DNA of 20,633 nucleotides, taken from contig LRSR01010251.1 in NCBI GenBank assembly GCA_001579985.1, forward strand, positions 1-20,633, given 5' to 3'. Position numbers and translations under genes: made by a program. Numbering within the stretch: the first letter of the stretch is position 1; each line of letters begins with the position of its first letter. This DNA comes from Hypsibius dujardini (taxonomy: Eukaryota; Tardigrada; Eutardigrada; Parachela; Hypsibiidae). Below are positions 9,531-19,206 of the stretch, piece by piece. The notes below the pieces were generated by a model. The model searched no databases and had not been told where the DNA came from. It was given only the letters and a program-made list of their open reading frames with translations.

Positions 9531-9780
9531 TCTTGGCCTGGCGAGGGGAAAGCTTTAACATGTTACGTTCGTATACCCTACTAATGCACGGGACTTATTT
9601 GGTCCTCTATTTCGGCCGGGGGACTTAATTGGGAACTTATTTATGCTGTGACTGGACAAAAGAAAGTCTCATGAGTACTTAATTTGTCCTCCGTGTCAAA
9701 ATGAGAATAAATAAGTTCCCAAATTAAGTCTCTTGAGTACTTATTTGTCCGCAAGGCCAAGAGGTGAATAAATTTATCTT
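9531..9780. repeat. dispersed inverted motif, GACTTAATTGGGAACTTATTTAT
   Basis: A 23-bp arm at 9623-9645 is repeated as its complement at 9708-9731, with one extra base. Shorter related motifs (GGGACTTATTTGGTCC and GAGTACTTATTTGTCC) lie on both sides, giving a nested foldback layout. Diverged relatives (GGGATTAATTTTGGTCC and GGGACAAATTTTGGCAC, with CCGGCCGAAATAG) recur at 11151-11240, so this is probably an interspersed repeat family. Confidence 0.6.
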
Positions 9781-11130
9781 TTGTAATTCAGGCGAGCAAA
9801 ACAACAAAATTTAAAAGCTAGGCAAAGAAACATGGTTTTATTTTCGGCAAAGTACATCTAAACGCGTACAACTGTAATATTACGCCATGAAATAAAGACG
9901 AGAAGACAAACAGAAAGCCGATGTGAATATAAAATCGAAATAGACATACAGAAATTCATGCTAAACGTCAATTTTTAATCTCTCTTCAACAATTCACCAT
10001 TGTTCACAATGATGGAACTCGCAATTAAATGTTGATCCGAATGTCCGAGCTCCGAAAGGTAAAAAGGTCGCAATTTGATCAAATGCACGCGCGAAAGTGC
10101 TCAAGTGCGCAGCGTTCAAAGGCTTAATGGCTTGTGCATTGCGCTGCGCAGTTATTGTGCAACCGTTATTTTGCAGAAACGTAAAATTTCGAAATTTCTA
10201 TTTCCCCGTGGCATGTTCTTATAAATACCCTATTACAAATTTACCAGATCATTTTTGCTAAAAACATTTGTCATTTCTCTGCTCGGCGCTCGTGATTTCA
10301 GAAGTGGAATGATTCGATGTCATTGACCGGTAAGCACGCTGTGAATATGCAATTATTTTCAACGGACATGTTTTCCAAAGATGTTTTAATTTGCAGGCGT
10401 ATTTATTTACAAGCATCATTTCGGATGAAATAATTGCCAAAGGAGGAAGCCGTTTTAGGTAAGTGGAAATGCTGTCTTTACGAGAATTCATATTTTTCGT
10501 CTGGTCGTTGAGAAAGTTTTGACGCTCAAACCAGTGGTTGATTGATTGATTATTGGACGCGTTTGGTATTATTTCTTTCATCGTTATTTTAAGTCTTTTT
10601 CCTTTATAGGATAGTGAAAACTCTTTAAATGAAAAGGATAAATCGATAGAACACCCAAATTACTCTTTTAAATACAGGTTACGGCGACGGAAAAGGTATA
10701 AAGTGACTTTGAAAAAAATTAGTTCGTATCGTACTTAATCAATGAATCAATCACTTGGTTAACCGTTTTAGTTTTCCCAACGGCTAGATTTGCAGCCTAC
10801 ACCTGACAATTGCAGTTCTCTCACCTTTCTTTAGTCTCTATTTTAGGATTGGAGTAACATTTTTTCTCCTCTCTGTTTAGATCTATCAACGTACTGGGTG
10901 ACGTCGAATCAGTGTTTTGGAACTTTGCTGTTTTATTGTTGTTGTCGTTAACTTTGGAGTGTACTGTTCAGTAGAAATACTGAGTCCTCATTTATTTTTC
11001 GACTTGTGTTTTTTTGTTTTTAAATCCCTGTGTTATCACTAACCTGGTCTTCCAGCGGAAAACCGGCTTCATCTATAAGGCTAATCAATTTTAGACTGTT
11101 CTGGAAGAAGATGAAATAAAATCGGCGATT
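9781..11130. other. AT-rich spacer, no supported gene
   Basis: No open frame with recognisable protein features occurs. On the plus strand, intron-like signals surround two short segments: 10316-10351 ends at GTAAGC, and TTAATTTGCAG lies before 10397 with GTAAGT at about 10459. The segments do not join in an open frame, so non-coding exons or chance are equally possible. Confidence 0.35.
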
Positions 11131-11134
11131 AATT

Positions 11135-11330
11135 TTGTTTATTCTGCGCGGGATTAATTTTGGTCCTAGGGCCAAACAACGGTCGGTGGACTAAAGTTTT
11201 TCCTTTCGGCGCGGGACAAATTTTGGCACCCGGCCGAAATAGCGGCAGTTTAAGAGCATCTTTTTTTGTCCAAAAATGTCGTAAAATTTGTTCCGAAAAA
11301 GGTCCTAAAAATGTTTTTCGGACCTTCGAA
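11135..11330. repeat. second cluster of the GGGAC-AATTTTGG inverted motif
   Basis: The cluster contains GGGATTAATTTTGGTCC, GGGACAAATTTTGGCAC and CCGGCCGAAATAGCGG. A 9-bp perfect hairpin arm pair, TCCGAAAAA / TTTTTCGGA, lies at 11292-11322. It resembles the repeat at 9590-9760. No coding capacity is seen. Confidence 0.5.
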
Positions 11331-11424
11331 AGCATGCTAGGGATATGATGTTACGTCTAACTGAACCTTGTCATAGAAGCGGTCGAGCATGGATTCTACT
11401 GTTATGTATTCAGTGGTGGGTTTC

Positions 11425-11571
11425 TGCTGACGTTGCGTTCGTCATCCTCATCAAGTAATGCAGTTGACAGTTGGTGATTTGGGCTTTTCTGTCGGGAAAT
11501 GTTTGGTTAAAATCAAAAAGATTTTTATTGAAAGTCGAATTTGGAACTTAGAACAGCTTGCTCAATCCATT
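11425..11571. other. 3' flank of gene 3, outer part
   Basis: CTGACGTTGCGTTCG and CATCAAGTAATGCAGTTGACAG match the 3' flank of gene 2 (3655-3700) and gene 1 (700-750). This marks the outer edge of the duplicated unit. It is split from the rest of the flank by the hAT-like element. Confidence 0.6.
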
Positions 11572-11579
11572 ATCCGGAC

Positions 11580-12022
11580 TAGAGGTGTGCAAACCGCACC
11601 GCAGACCGCACCGCCGCAAACCGCGAAATTGTAAAGATTGTACGGTAGGATATAAAAAAGTCGAATAATCGCGTTCTTGGCCAGACGGCGTGCCATTTAA
11701 TTACTTTGAGGTTTGAGCAGCTGAAAGTTGTTCTATCAAACGGTTCGTCACCGATTGGCGTCGTTATTAGGCGTGTCACGTACATTATGGACGGACTGTC
11801 CCAATTTAGATCTACATTTCGCAAACTGTCATTTAAATTTTAATTTGAACTTTAAACATTTAAATTTAAAATTCGCGGTGCGGTCGCGGTTTCATTTTTG
11901 TGATCCGCGGCCTGCAGCGGTGCGGTTTTTAGTTAATGTCGCGGTGCGGTGCGGTTTACGGTTAGTATATTGAGCTGCGTTGCGGTTCGCGGATCCAGTT
12001 TTCGTAACCGCGCACAGCTGTA
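11580..12022. mobile_element. hAT-like non-autonomous element, 443 bp
   Basis: The ends are TAGAGGTGTGC (left) and TACAGCTGTGC (complement of right), matching at 9 of 11 positions. They are flanked by an 8-bp duplication, ATCCGGAC (11572-11579) and ATCCGGGC (12023-12030), with one mismatch. Clustered CCGCACCGC motifs lie just inside the left end, and their complements (GCGGTGCGG) lie near the right end, as is common for subterminal sites of hAT elements. No transposase is encoded; the interior is AT-rich. The family call rests on the TSD length and terminal motif. Confidence 0.8.
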
Positions 12023-12030
12023 ATCCGGGC

Positions 12031-12373
12031 ATTAATCAGAGATTCAGAAGAAAGCAGTAGCAAGTGTGGATCAAACTCCGACCGCCCTGATGGCTCGAAC
12101 TCTGCCACCCAAAATTGTGGCCGTATGTGTAAGTATGTGCACATACCGTACTGTTGGATGGCTTTAAATTTTTCATTTAAAAAACGCAAATAGACCATTT
12201 TTTTGATGCTCATGTGTCAGCCTATTCCAGATGCTTGTTCACAGTCGCTTATATCGTATGCACTGTATGTAAGTACTGTATTGTGCTGTACCGGTAAGTC
12301 AACAAAAAATACGGATTATGAAGTGAATTTCGATGGCCTTCCTTTTCCACTTCCTTTGATGCTCCTTTGATGA
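12031..12373. other. 3' flank of gene 3, inner part
   Basis: CTGATGGCTCGAACTCTGCCA and CCAAAATTGTGGCC recur in the 3' flank of gene 4 (16395-16440), and TACGGATTATGAAG recurs in all flanks. This is conserved array sequence without coding potential. No clear polyadenylation signal was found. Confidence 0.5.
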
Positions 12374-15031
12374 TTAGACGCCCGTTGCATTAACTGACAA
12401 TGCAAGCGGTGCGTCAGGAGTTAGCTTATCCGACAGAAATTCCTTCGCCAGGATCAGCAATGACAATGCCAGTGTGCAGGTCTAAGAAACAGAATCTGCA
12501 CGTTAATTTCATCCGTTTTTAGCCTGATTGTTTCGTAGGAAATGAACACGGCACTTTTTCCGCACCTTCCCCTCCAAATCTTAGCTAATGACGTGAGCAA
12601 TAGTTATACGCCTACCGTTAAAGCTTCTAAAGTGTCACGGAGATTAGGAGATCGAATCTCGGATATCTTTTTTTTTTTACTTTTCGACGTATTTTTATTT
12701 CTAGTAAGGATTACCAGCGTAATTCTGCATTTTCGGAGCGATTCAACAAACGTCCTTGTAAATTAGTTTGGAATTACTTGGGACATGTGGATTTGCTTGA
12801 TTAGCATGGCGAGGCCGTACGAGTTAATGCTCCGTGAGTGAGCGCATGCAGCGCCCCCTTTTAGCCCATTTCTGTCTGATTCCCTATCTCTTCCGACATG
12901 TTTTGCTTTGAAAGGCCGCATCCAAACAATTTCAACTCGATATCAACTTGCTCCGGTGTTGAAGGACTTCATCTCAGCGTTGGTTGATTGATAGTCTCAT
13001 TGAAATCGTAATCGTAATCGTGAGTTAGATAATCCCCTTGCAAAGTGGCCAGGGTAAGGCCTGGCACCTCGTACTGTGAGTAATGGGTTGGAGCTTCACT
13101 TACGCCAGTTAAGAAAGCCCGGGTGAAAAACAAGAGCCCAGCGCTTTGAAACAAGCATGGATAAGTTCGGCTGCTGTGCTCGAGGCTCGTCAGTCTGTCC
13201 AAAAGTTTCTTCCCCTAATACAAAAAAAGACAAGTATTTACTTTTTCAAAAACCGCGCCTTGTCTTTTCAATCTGAATAAAAATACTTCTGGATCTCCGT
13301 CGGTTAGACTGTAACCGATCCGATCGATGAGGTTTTGAACGTTTGCACTGACGCAAGAGCTCTATAAAAAATACAGAAACAAACAGATCAACCAGCACAT
13401 TTTTTTTGCAGAAGAAAGAAAGGAATGACTGAACTAAAGACACTGAACTAAAACTAAACTAGATCGAACTCACCTCTTCGTAAGCCAAAGGAAGCGGAAT
13501 AAGAAATAAAGTCAGGAATACCACCATCATCGATGTAGCGTACACATACAAAGCTAAAGTTTCAAGCTTCAGAAACGTTACGTAAACCAGGTTTGTGCCG
13601 AATCCCGAAAGTATCAGGAAATCCACGCCGTAAACTCCAAATACAATCGTCCCAAAAAAGTCGTTTAGCTCACTACAAAAAGCCCTTGAACTTTCAACCA
13701 GCCGGGTCCAAAGCCGGACCCGGTTTTCCAGATTTATTGTTTGTTTAAGATGTAAAACATCCCGACGAGGCCCGAAACTCTCGATTTGCTCACGAATATC
13801 CCGATTGAGATCGCGTAAACCTTCTTTCAAGAAGTCCGCGTTGAGAACGAAGATCCCAATCACCTGTTGCGATAAAATGAGAGGAAAGATTGAACAGAAG
13901 CACCATAAGATGATGTTTTGCCAGGCGCGAAGAAAGGGCGGAAGTGGTTTCAGCAGATTTGCCATCCAAAAAGTATCGGTGGTGTTGTTGCCGCGGTGTT
14001 TGAGGTGTCCCTGTAGCCACCATGTGTAGTTTACCCGCTGCGAATACCCGAACCACAGAATAATTATACCGCCGCTGAGTCGAAACCACAATTTCGATTT
14101 CGTCCGAAATGTCCATTTCCAAGAGTTGGCCTGAGAATGAGGCGCCGCGAGACAGGCCAAATCCGCAATGAACTCGTCGGCAACTGTTGACAGGGACACA
14201 ACAATTAGGGCTGAACTGTGGATTCTTATTAAATTATAAGTTTTGATGGCGTAAATGGGAGAAAAGAGAAGTTTTATAAACGATCAAAAACGGTTAATCG
14301 TTTCATTATATCCCATGACCGAGCGATCAGTGAATGAACGGCCAGTGATCCTGTGTTTCATTTCCGAAAGGACACGGCTTGTTTACGGGTGTCTCTAAAA
14401 CGCCCGATATTTTTTAAACACATCCCTTAACCCTAAAAGCAAGACCTACACAACCGGAAATGAACATTCATTATTTATCTTGAGTGACTGTCTGCACTCC
14501 AAGCAGATCGTTTAGGGTGAGGACTGGCCGTTCATTCTCCGAACTAACCGTCCACGTTAGAGTTCAGAGAGCCCGTTCATCCCTAGGACTACCATCGGCC
14601 CCTCCGGACTGATCGAAGATCTGGTCTACCACTAAAGCTAAATCAGTCTCATTTATTGAGTCACATAGCCCCAGAGTCCAGCCCGTCCTGATTTGATCTT
14701 ACGTGCCTGTTGTGAGCTTTTCAAATTGTCGACGGTTGTAGAGGAGCATGGCCAAGACATAAACAGGGCGGAGGTCCAGCAGACAAAACGAGGAGTGCAT
14801 GAAGACCGTCACGAGGAAGGGATGCTCAGTGTCATCGATCATCGTTTTGACGGCCAGCGCGGAATCGATACCGAAGCAGACCATGCTGCCGCAGATAAAG
14901 GCCACCGCGACGATTGTCCGAATCCACGCCCTGCATGATTCGGCGAGGGTGGAGGGAGGTCGCGGGCGTTTTTGCAGAAAACCGAGGAAGGCTAACGTGC
15001 CGGTTTGCAGGACCGCCACCTGGTCCGCCAT
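12374..15031 (-). CDS. gene 3: gustatory-receptor-like 7-transmembrane protein, 442 aa, five exons
   Basis: Exons on the minus strand: 15031-14707, 14183-13474, 13361-13287, 13214-13104, 12481-12374 (TAA). An in-frame TAA 21 nt upstream of MADQVAVLQTGT fixes this start and supports the same start in the paralogs. Predicted spans are at about residues 37-55, 72-98, then four in exon 2, and the last across exons 4-5 (LLFFTRAFLTG|TCTLALSLLILAKEF). The loop between spans 3 and 4 carries an N-glycosylation sequon (GNNTTD), and the C-terminal tail has NAT. Both would be extracellular with an intracellular N-terminus, the known Gr topology. The last exon is the 36-codon form shared with gene 4. Intron 1 differs from the others: a 30-nt deletion removed the right inverted-repeat arm, and the base pattern after the GC donor has become GTAAGA. 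A GT donor four bases downstream would also read through in frame in this copy. Confidence 0.8.
14515..14615. repeat. decayed 20-bp minisatellite in intron 1 of gene 3
   Basis: Only a handful of diverged units (GGCCGTTCATTCTCCGAACT, AACCGTCCACG, CATCGGCCCCTCCGGACTGA) remain. This is the shortest of the four intron arrays. Confidence 0.6.
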
Positions 15032-15233
15032 TGTGAAGGGCGAGGTCTCGCGTTATATGAGAGACGTACTGCACAACGAGTAATGAGTTTGTAAGTAAAA
15101 CATATCAACGTTTTTGGTTGTGAGTGAAAATGATGGAAAGCTGCCGACAAAACGTCCTCGAACGCTCGTTTGAGCTCAATTTCATGTTTACAATAGATGT
15201 ATCATCATTCGCATGCGTTGGAGCACGGGATCA

Positions 15234-15535
15234 CCGTATGTTCGCAATCTCAAGGGGCACTTTTCTGCCCTAGCCGGAAATATACGGAAAAGCACGACTG
15301 TACAATCCAACAATCAACGAGGAGGAAAAGTGTACTCTTTTCGTTCAACGCTTGTACTGCAGAATCCCAAATGCACGCATAGGTGATATTCTCCCAGGAC
15401 TCTGAAATAGATTCTCCTTTAGGCTGTACGAAATGAGCCAATCAGAGAAGAGTGAATCAGATTGAACGTTCAATCGAGTGCAGGGCCATACCGAAGGAGG
15501 CGGGGCTTAGCTGTCCCTTAAGATTGCGAGCACGG
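15234..15535. mobile_element. MITE copy C, diverged, in the 5' flank of gene 3
   Basis: The ends read CCGTATGTTCGCAATCTCAA and the complement CCGTGCTCGCAATCTTAAGG, and the subterminal motifs GGGCACTTTTCTGCCCTA and GGCGGGGCTTA match MITE B. It splits the upstream block that is continuous in gene 1 (3390-3440). No clean TA duplication is seen, and a stretch of host sequence found in gene 1 (TAGACAAGGTGCAGAGG) is missing at the junction. The insertion is therefore older or was followed by a deletion. Confidence 0.7.
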
Positions 15536-15725
15536 ATGCTTGATCCGACCGTCAAGAGCACGTCAGAGCATTGCAGATTCTGCACCCACGAGGATTGTCT
15601 CGACTCTCTGTTTTGATGTACATTGTAATTTGAACTAAAATAATCAACAGAGCAAAGTTTTGCTGATGTAACAAGAAATGGCGTTCACTTTGACGAGTGC
15701 TCTTCCTCTTTCAACAACTTTTTCA
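15536..15725. promoter_or_regulatory. conserved upstream block of gene 3
   Basis: The sequence matches the upstream blocks of genes 2 and 4, including the near-palindrome AGCAAAGTTTTGCT at 15651-15664. That motif is about 318 bp from the start codon once the MITE is subtracted. Function is inferred only from conservation. Confidence 0.4.
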
Positions 15726-16008
15726 GAAAAAAGTAAAAACTAAAACAAATCTGATTTAAAGCAGTAGTAACGCATCTTGATCATGGTTGGTGAAAATTTC
15801 AAAAGGATTGGAGAGCTTAAGATTACTTTGTGCACCGAACTAAGGGACGAAATGTCAGGGAGCTCTCTGGCAATTTCACCTTTGACGAGCCTTTAATGAG
15901 TCTCGCTCTTTGCTGAAACGCTTTACCGAGTACCCGAGTGCATTTTATCTTTGTAAACTGTTGTCTGAGAAAAGAGTTTGTTCAAGTTTGAGCAGTTGCA
16001 TCTTCACA

Positions 16009-16074
16009 GCGAAAGCTATGAAGTGGCGACATTTTGTCACTGCGAAAGCTATGACGGGGCGACATTTTGTCACA
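16009..16074. repeat. 33-bp tandem duplication
   Basis: Two units read GCGAAAGCTATGA(A/C)G(T/G)GGCG followed by ACATTTTGTCAC, at 16009 and 16042, with three or four differences. Confidence 0.85.
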
Positions 16075-16149
16075 GCGGTCAAAGATTTGAGCCTTATTGG
16101 GCGCTTCAAGTTTCGATACGGGTGAAATCGAAAAATTACAAAAGTGATA

Positions 16150-16176
16150 ATTATTTATTTATTTATTTATTTATTA
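16150..16176. repeat. TTTA microsatellite
   Basis: Six to seven uninterrupted TTTA units occur, followed by TTATTAATTAT. Confidence 0.9.
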
Positions 16177-16552
16177 TTAATTATATGAATGCCCATACAA
16201 TATGCTTCAGAACTGCTGTTTCCAAAAGCGCTTTGTACGTTTTTCCGAAACGCGAACAGGGAGACAATTACCAAGCCTCGCAAATCGCGGGTTGAAAATT
16301 GTGCTGTGACGAAACGACTGACGCGCACGACCTCGGCAATTTGTAAATATTTTCCAAAAGGTAAGTTTCTACCCGGTATTTGAAAAAAATGATGGTCCTG
16401 ATGGCTCGAACTCTGCCATCCAAAATTGTGGCCAAAATTGTGGCCTATTCCAGATAAAACTGCTTGTTAAAAGTCGCTCTAATCAACAAAAATTACAGAT
16501 TATGAAAACAATTTTGAAGCTTTTCTTTTTCCATTTCGGGCTCCTTGGATGA

Positions 16553-19070
16553 TCAGGCGCCCGTTGCATTAACTGACATTGTAAGCAATGCGTCAGTAGT
16601 TAGCTTATCCGACAGAAATTCCTTCGCCAGGATCAGCAATGACAAGGCCAGTGTGCAGGTCTAAGAAACAAAATCTGCACGTTAATTAAAAAACTATTTT
16701 CCTAGCCGCCTTATTGCTGCGTTCGCAACTGAGCACTGCGAATTCATGGTCGTCACTGTTGACAATGAGACGAGGGCTCAGGCCTAATTCTGGCCACCTT
16801 AATTTAGTTAGGGCGACAGATGGCGCGCTCATCGCTAAAATGTCACGGAGATTAGGAGATCGAATCGCGGATTTTTTCTCTTACTTTTCGAGGTATATTT
16901 ATTTCTAGTAAGAATTGCGAGCGTTATTTCAAATTTGCGGGACAAATCAGCAAACGTCCCAAACCCGGTTTCAAAAGTGGCCAGAATTAGGCCTGGCTCC
17001 TCGTACTGTGGGCAATCGGTTGAAGCTTCACTTACGCCAGTTAAGAAAGCCCGGGTGAAAGACATGAGCCCGACGCTTTGAAACAAGCATGGATAAGTTC
17101 GGCTGCTGTGTTCGAGGATCGTCAGTCTGTCGAGAAGTTTCTTCCCCTAATAAAAAAACACAATTTACTGTTTCAAAAAAAGGGCTTCGTCTCGTTGATC
17201 TGAATAGAGTACCTTTTGATCTCCGTCAGTTAGACTGTGACAGATCCGATCGATGAGTTTTTGAATGTTTGAACTGACGTAAGTACTCTGTCAAAAATAC
17301 AAGACAAACAGATCAATCACCACAACTAAACTAAAACACACTGAACTAAAACTAAACTAAAACACACTGACCTCTTCGTAAGCCAAAGGAAGCGGAATGA
17401 GGAACAAGGTCATAAATGCCACGATCATCAATGCAGCGTACACATAGAACAAAGATGTTTCAAGCCCTTCAAACGGCATATAGATCAAGTTCGTCCCGAA
17501 TCCCACGAGTACCAGGAAATCCACGCCGTAAACCCCAAATACAATCGTCCCAAAAAAGTCGTTTAGCTCACTACAAAAAGCCCTTGAGCTTTCAACCAGC
17601 CTGGTCCAAAGCCTGATCTGGCTTTCCAAATTCAGCGCCTGCTTAAGATGAACCGCATCCCGACGAGGCCCGAAACTCTCGATCTGCTCACGAATATCCC
17701 GATTCAGGTCGCGTAAACCTTCTTTCAGGAAATCCGCGTTCAAAACGAAGATCCCAATCACCTGTTGCGATAAAATGAGAGGAAAGATTGAACAGACACA
17801 GCAGAAGATGATGTTTTGCCAGGCGCGAAGAAAAGGCGGAAGTGGTTCTAGCTGATTTGCCATCCAAAAAGTATCGGCGGTATCGTTGCCGCGGTGTTTG
17901 AGGTGTCCCTGTAGCCACCATGTGTAGTTTACACCCTGAAAAAAACTGTACCACAGCAGAACTAGAGTGCCGCTGAGCAGAAACCACAATTTCGATTTCG
18001 TCCGGAATTTCATCCGAAATTTCCAAGAGCTGGCCTGGGAATGAGGCGCCGCGAGAAAAGCCAAATCCGGAGTGAAATCGTTGGCCGCTGTTGACAGGCA
18101 CGTGGTCAAATCAAAACAGGATTCCAGAGACATAACTATTAGGATTGAACTGTGGATTGTTAATAAAATAATAGTTTTTGTGGCGTGAATGAAAGAAAAG
18201 AAACGTTTTTTTAAACGATCCGGAGACGGTCAATCGTAATCCTATGTCCCATGAACGAAGCAACAGTGAATGAACGGCCAGTGATCCTGTGTACCATTAA
18301 TCAAAAGACACGTCTTGTTTAGGGATAATCCTAAAAGACCCGAGATTTTTAAGAACATCCCTTAACCCGGTAAGGCCCCTAAAACTAAGATCGTCATAGC
18401 CGGAAATGAACATTCATTATTTATCCTGACTGACTATCTACACACCGAGCAGACCGTCCACGGTGACGACTAGCCGTCCATCTTCCGGACTGACCGTCCA
18501 CCCTCCAGACTGACCGTCTACCCTCCAGACTGACCGTCCACCCTCCGGACTGACCGTCCACCCTCTGGACTGACCGTCCACCCTCCGGACTGACCGTCCA
18601 CCCTCCGGACTGACCGTCCACCCTCCGAATTGACCGTCCACCCTCCGGACTGACCGTCTACCCTCCGGACTGACCTTCAGTCAAATTTATTGAGCCACAT
18701 GACCGCAGAGCCTAATTCGTCCTGTTCTGATTTGATCGCACGTGCCTGTTGTGAGCTTCTCAAACTTTCGACGGTTGTAGAGGAGCAGGACCAAGACATA
18801 AACAGGCCGAAGGTCCAGCAGACAATACGGGGAGTAGATGAAGACCTTCACGAGGAAGGAATAATTGGTTTTATCGGTCATCGATTTGACAGCTTGCGCG
18901 GAATCGATACCGAAGCAGACCATGCTGCCGACGACAATGGCCACCGCGACGGTTGTCCGAACCCATGCTCCGCATGCTTCAGCGAGGGTGGAGAGAGGTC
19001 GTCGGCGTTTTTGCAAAAAACCGAGGAAGGCTAACGTGCCGGTTTGCAGGACCGCCACCTGGTCCGCCAT
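16553..19070 (-). CDS. gene 4: gustatory-receptor-like 7-transmembrane protein, 444 aa, five exons
   Basis: Exons on the minus strand: 19070-18746, 18087-17372, 17287-17213, 17146-17036, 16660-16553 (TGA). Predicted spans: about 37-56, 72-98, 142-160, 198-224, 288-311, 320-341 and 395-420. The loop between spans 4 and 5 (about 225-287) is long and charged, with LKEGLRDLNRDI and SRAFCSELNDFFG, a pattern like insect Gr proteins. A sequon (GNDTAD, about 176) lies in the loop between spans 3 and 4, and NAT lies in the tail. Exon 3 (25 codons) and exon 4 (37 codons) form the cytoplasmic segment before span 7. All three C-terminal introns are phase 0. The canonical TYhhhhhQF motif is lacking. It is closest to gene 3, sharing the FGPRRD...LKQ stretch and the 36-codon last exon. 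The family call is inference, the exon structure less so. Confidence 0.8.
18094..18749. repeat. inverted repeat bounding intron 1 of gene 4
   Basis: The arms are 18094-18121 and 18720-18749. They share ACAGGCACGTG, TCAAATCA and AACAGGA in the same order, with a 2-base gap and one or two mismatches. This is the best preserved of the three intact pairs. The splice donor CAG|GCACGT lies in one arm, and the acceptor AACAG| follows the other arm directly. Confidence 0.8.
18460..18675. repeat. 20-bp minisatellite in intron 1 of gene 4
   Basis: About eleven well-preserved units of CTGACCGTCCACCCTCCGGA lie in tandem. This is the most homogeneous array of the four, which suggests recent expansion or homogenisation. 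Confidence 0.92.
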
Positions 19071-19206
19071 TGTGAGAGGCAAAAAAAACGGTAGTGCGCA
19101 ACAAAAAATGAGTCTGCTCGAAAAATAAAGCAACTTTTCTCTTTGTGTGAGTGAAAATGATGAAATCTGCCGACGAAACGTCGACGGACGCATACAATTG
19201 CGTAGG

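Larger units (their letters stand above)
15726..16552. other. spacer between genes 3 and 4, no gene seen
   Basis: The stretch contains a 33-bp tandem duplication (16009-16074) and a TTTA run (16150-16176). From about 16390 it carries the array 3' flank shared with gene 3. Open frames across it are short and without recognisable features. Confidence 0.5.

Noticed and set aside
10258-10581. 107-codon minus-strand open frame
   Set aside because: It is AT-rich and low in complexity, with no recognisable domain and no splice context. Chance is the simplest explanation.
17688-18101. 137-codon minus-strand frame, with equivalents at 6271-6624 and 13790-14122
   Set aside because: It is an alternative frame of exon 2. 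The overlapping frame with four membrane spans joins exons 3-5 and is conserved in all copies.
18421-18641. Open frames of GGWTVSPEGGRS type
   Set aside because: They are translations of the 20-bp minisatellite in intron 1, whose unit length is not a multiple of three, so all frames stay open.
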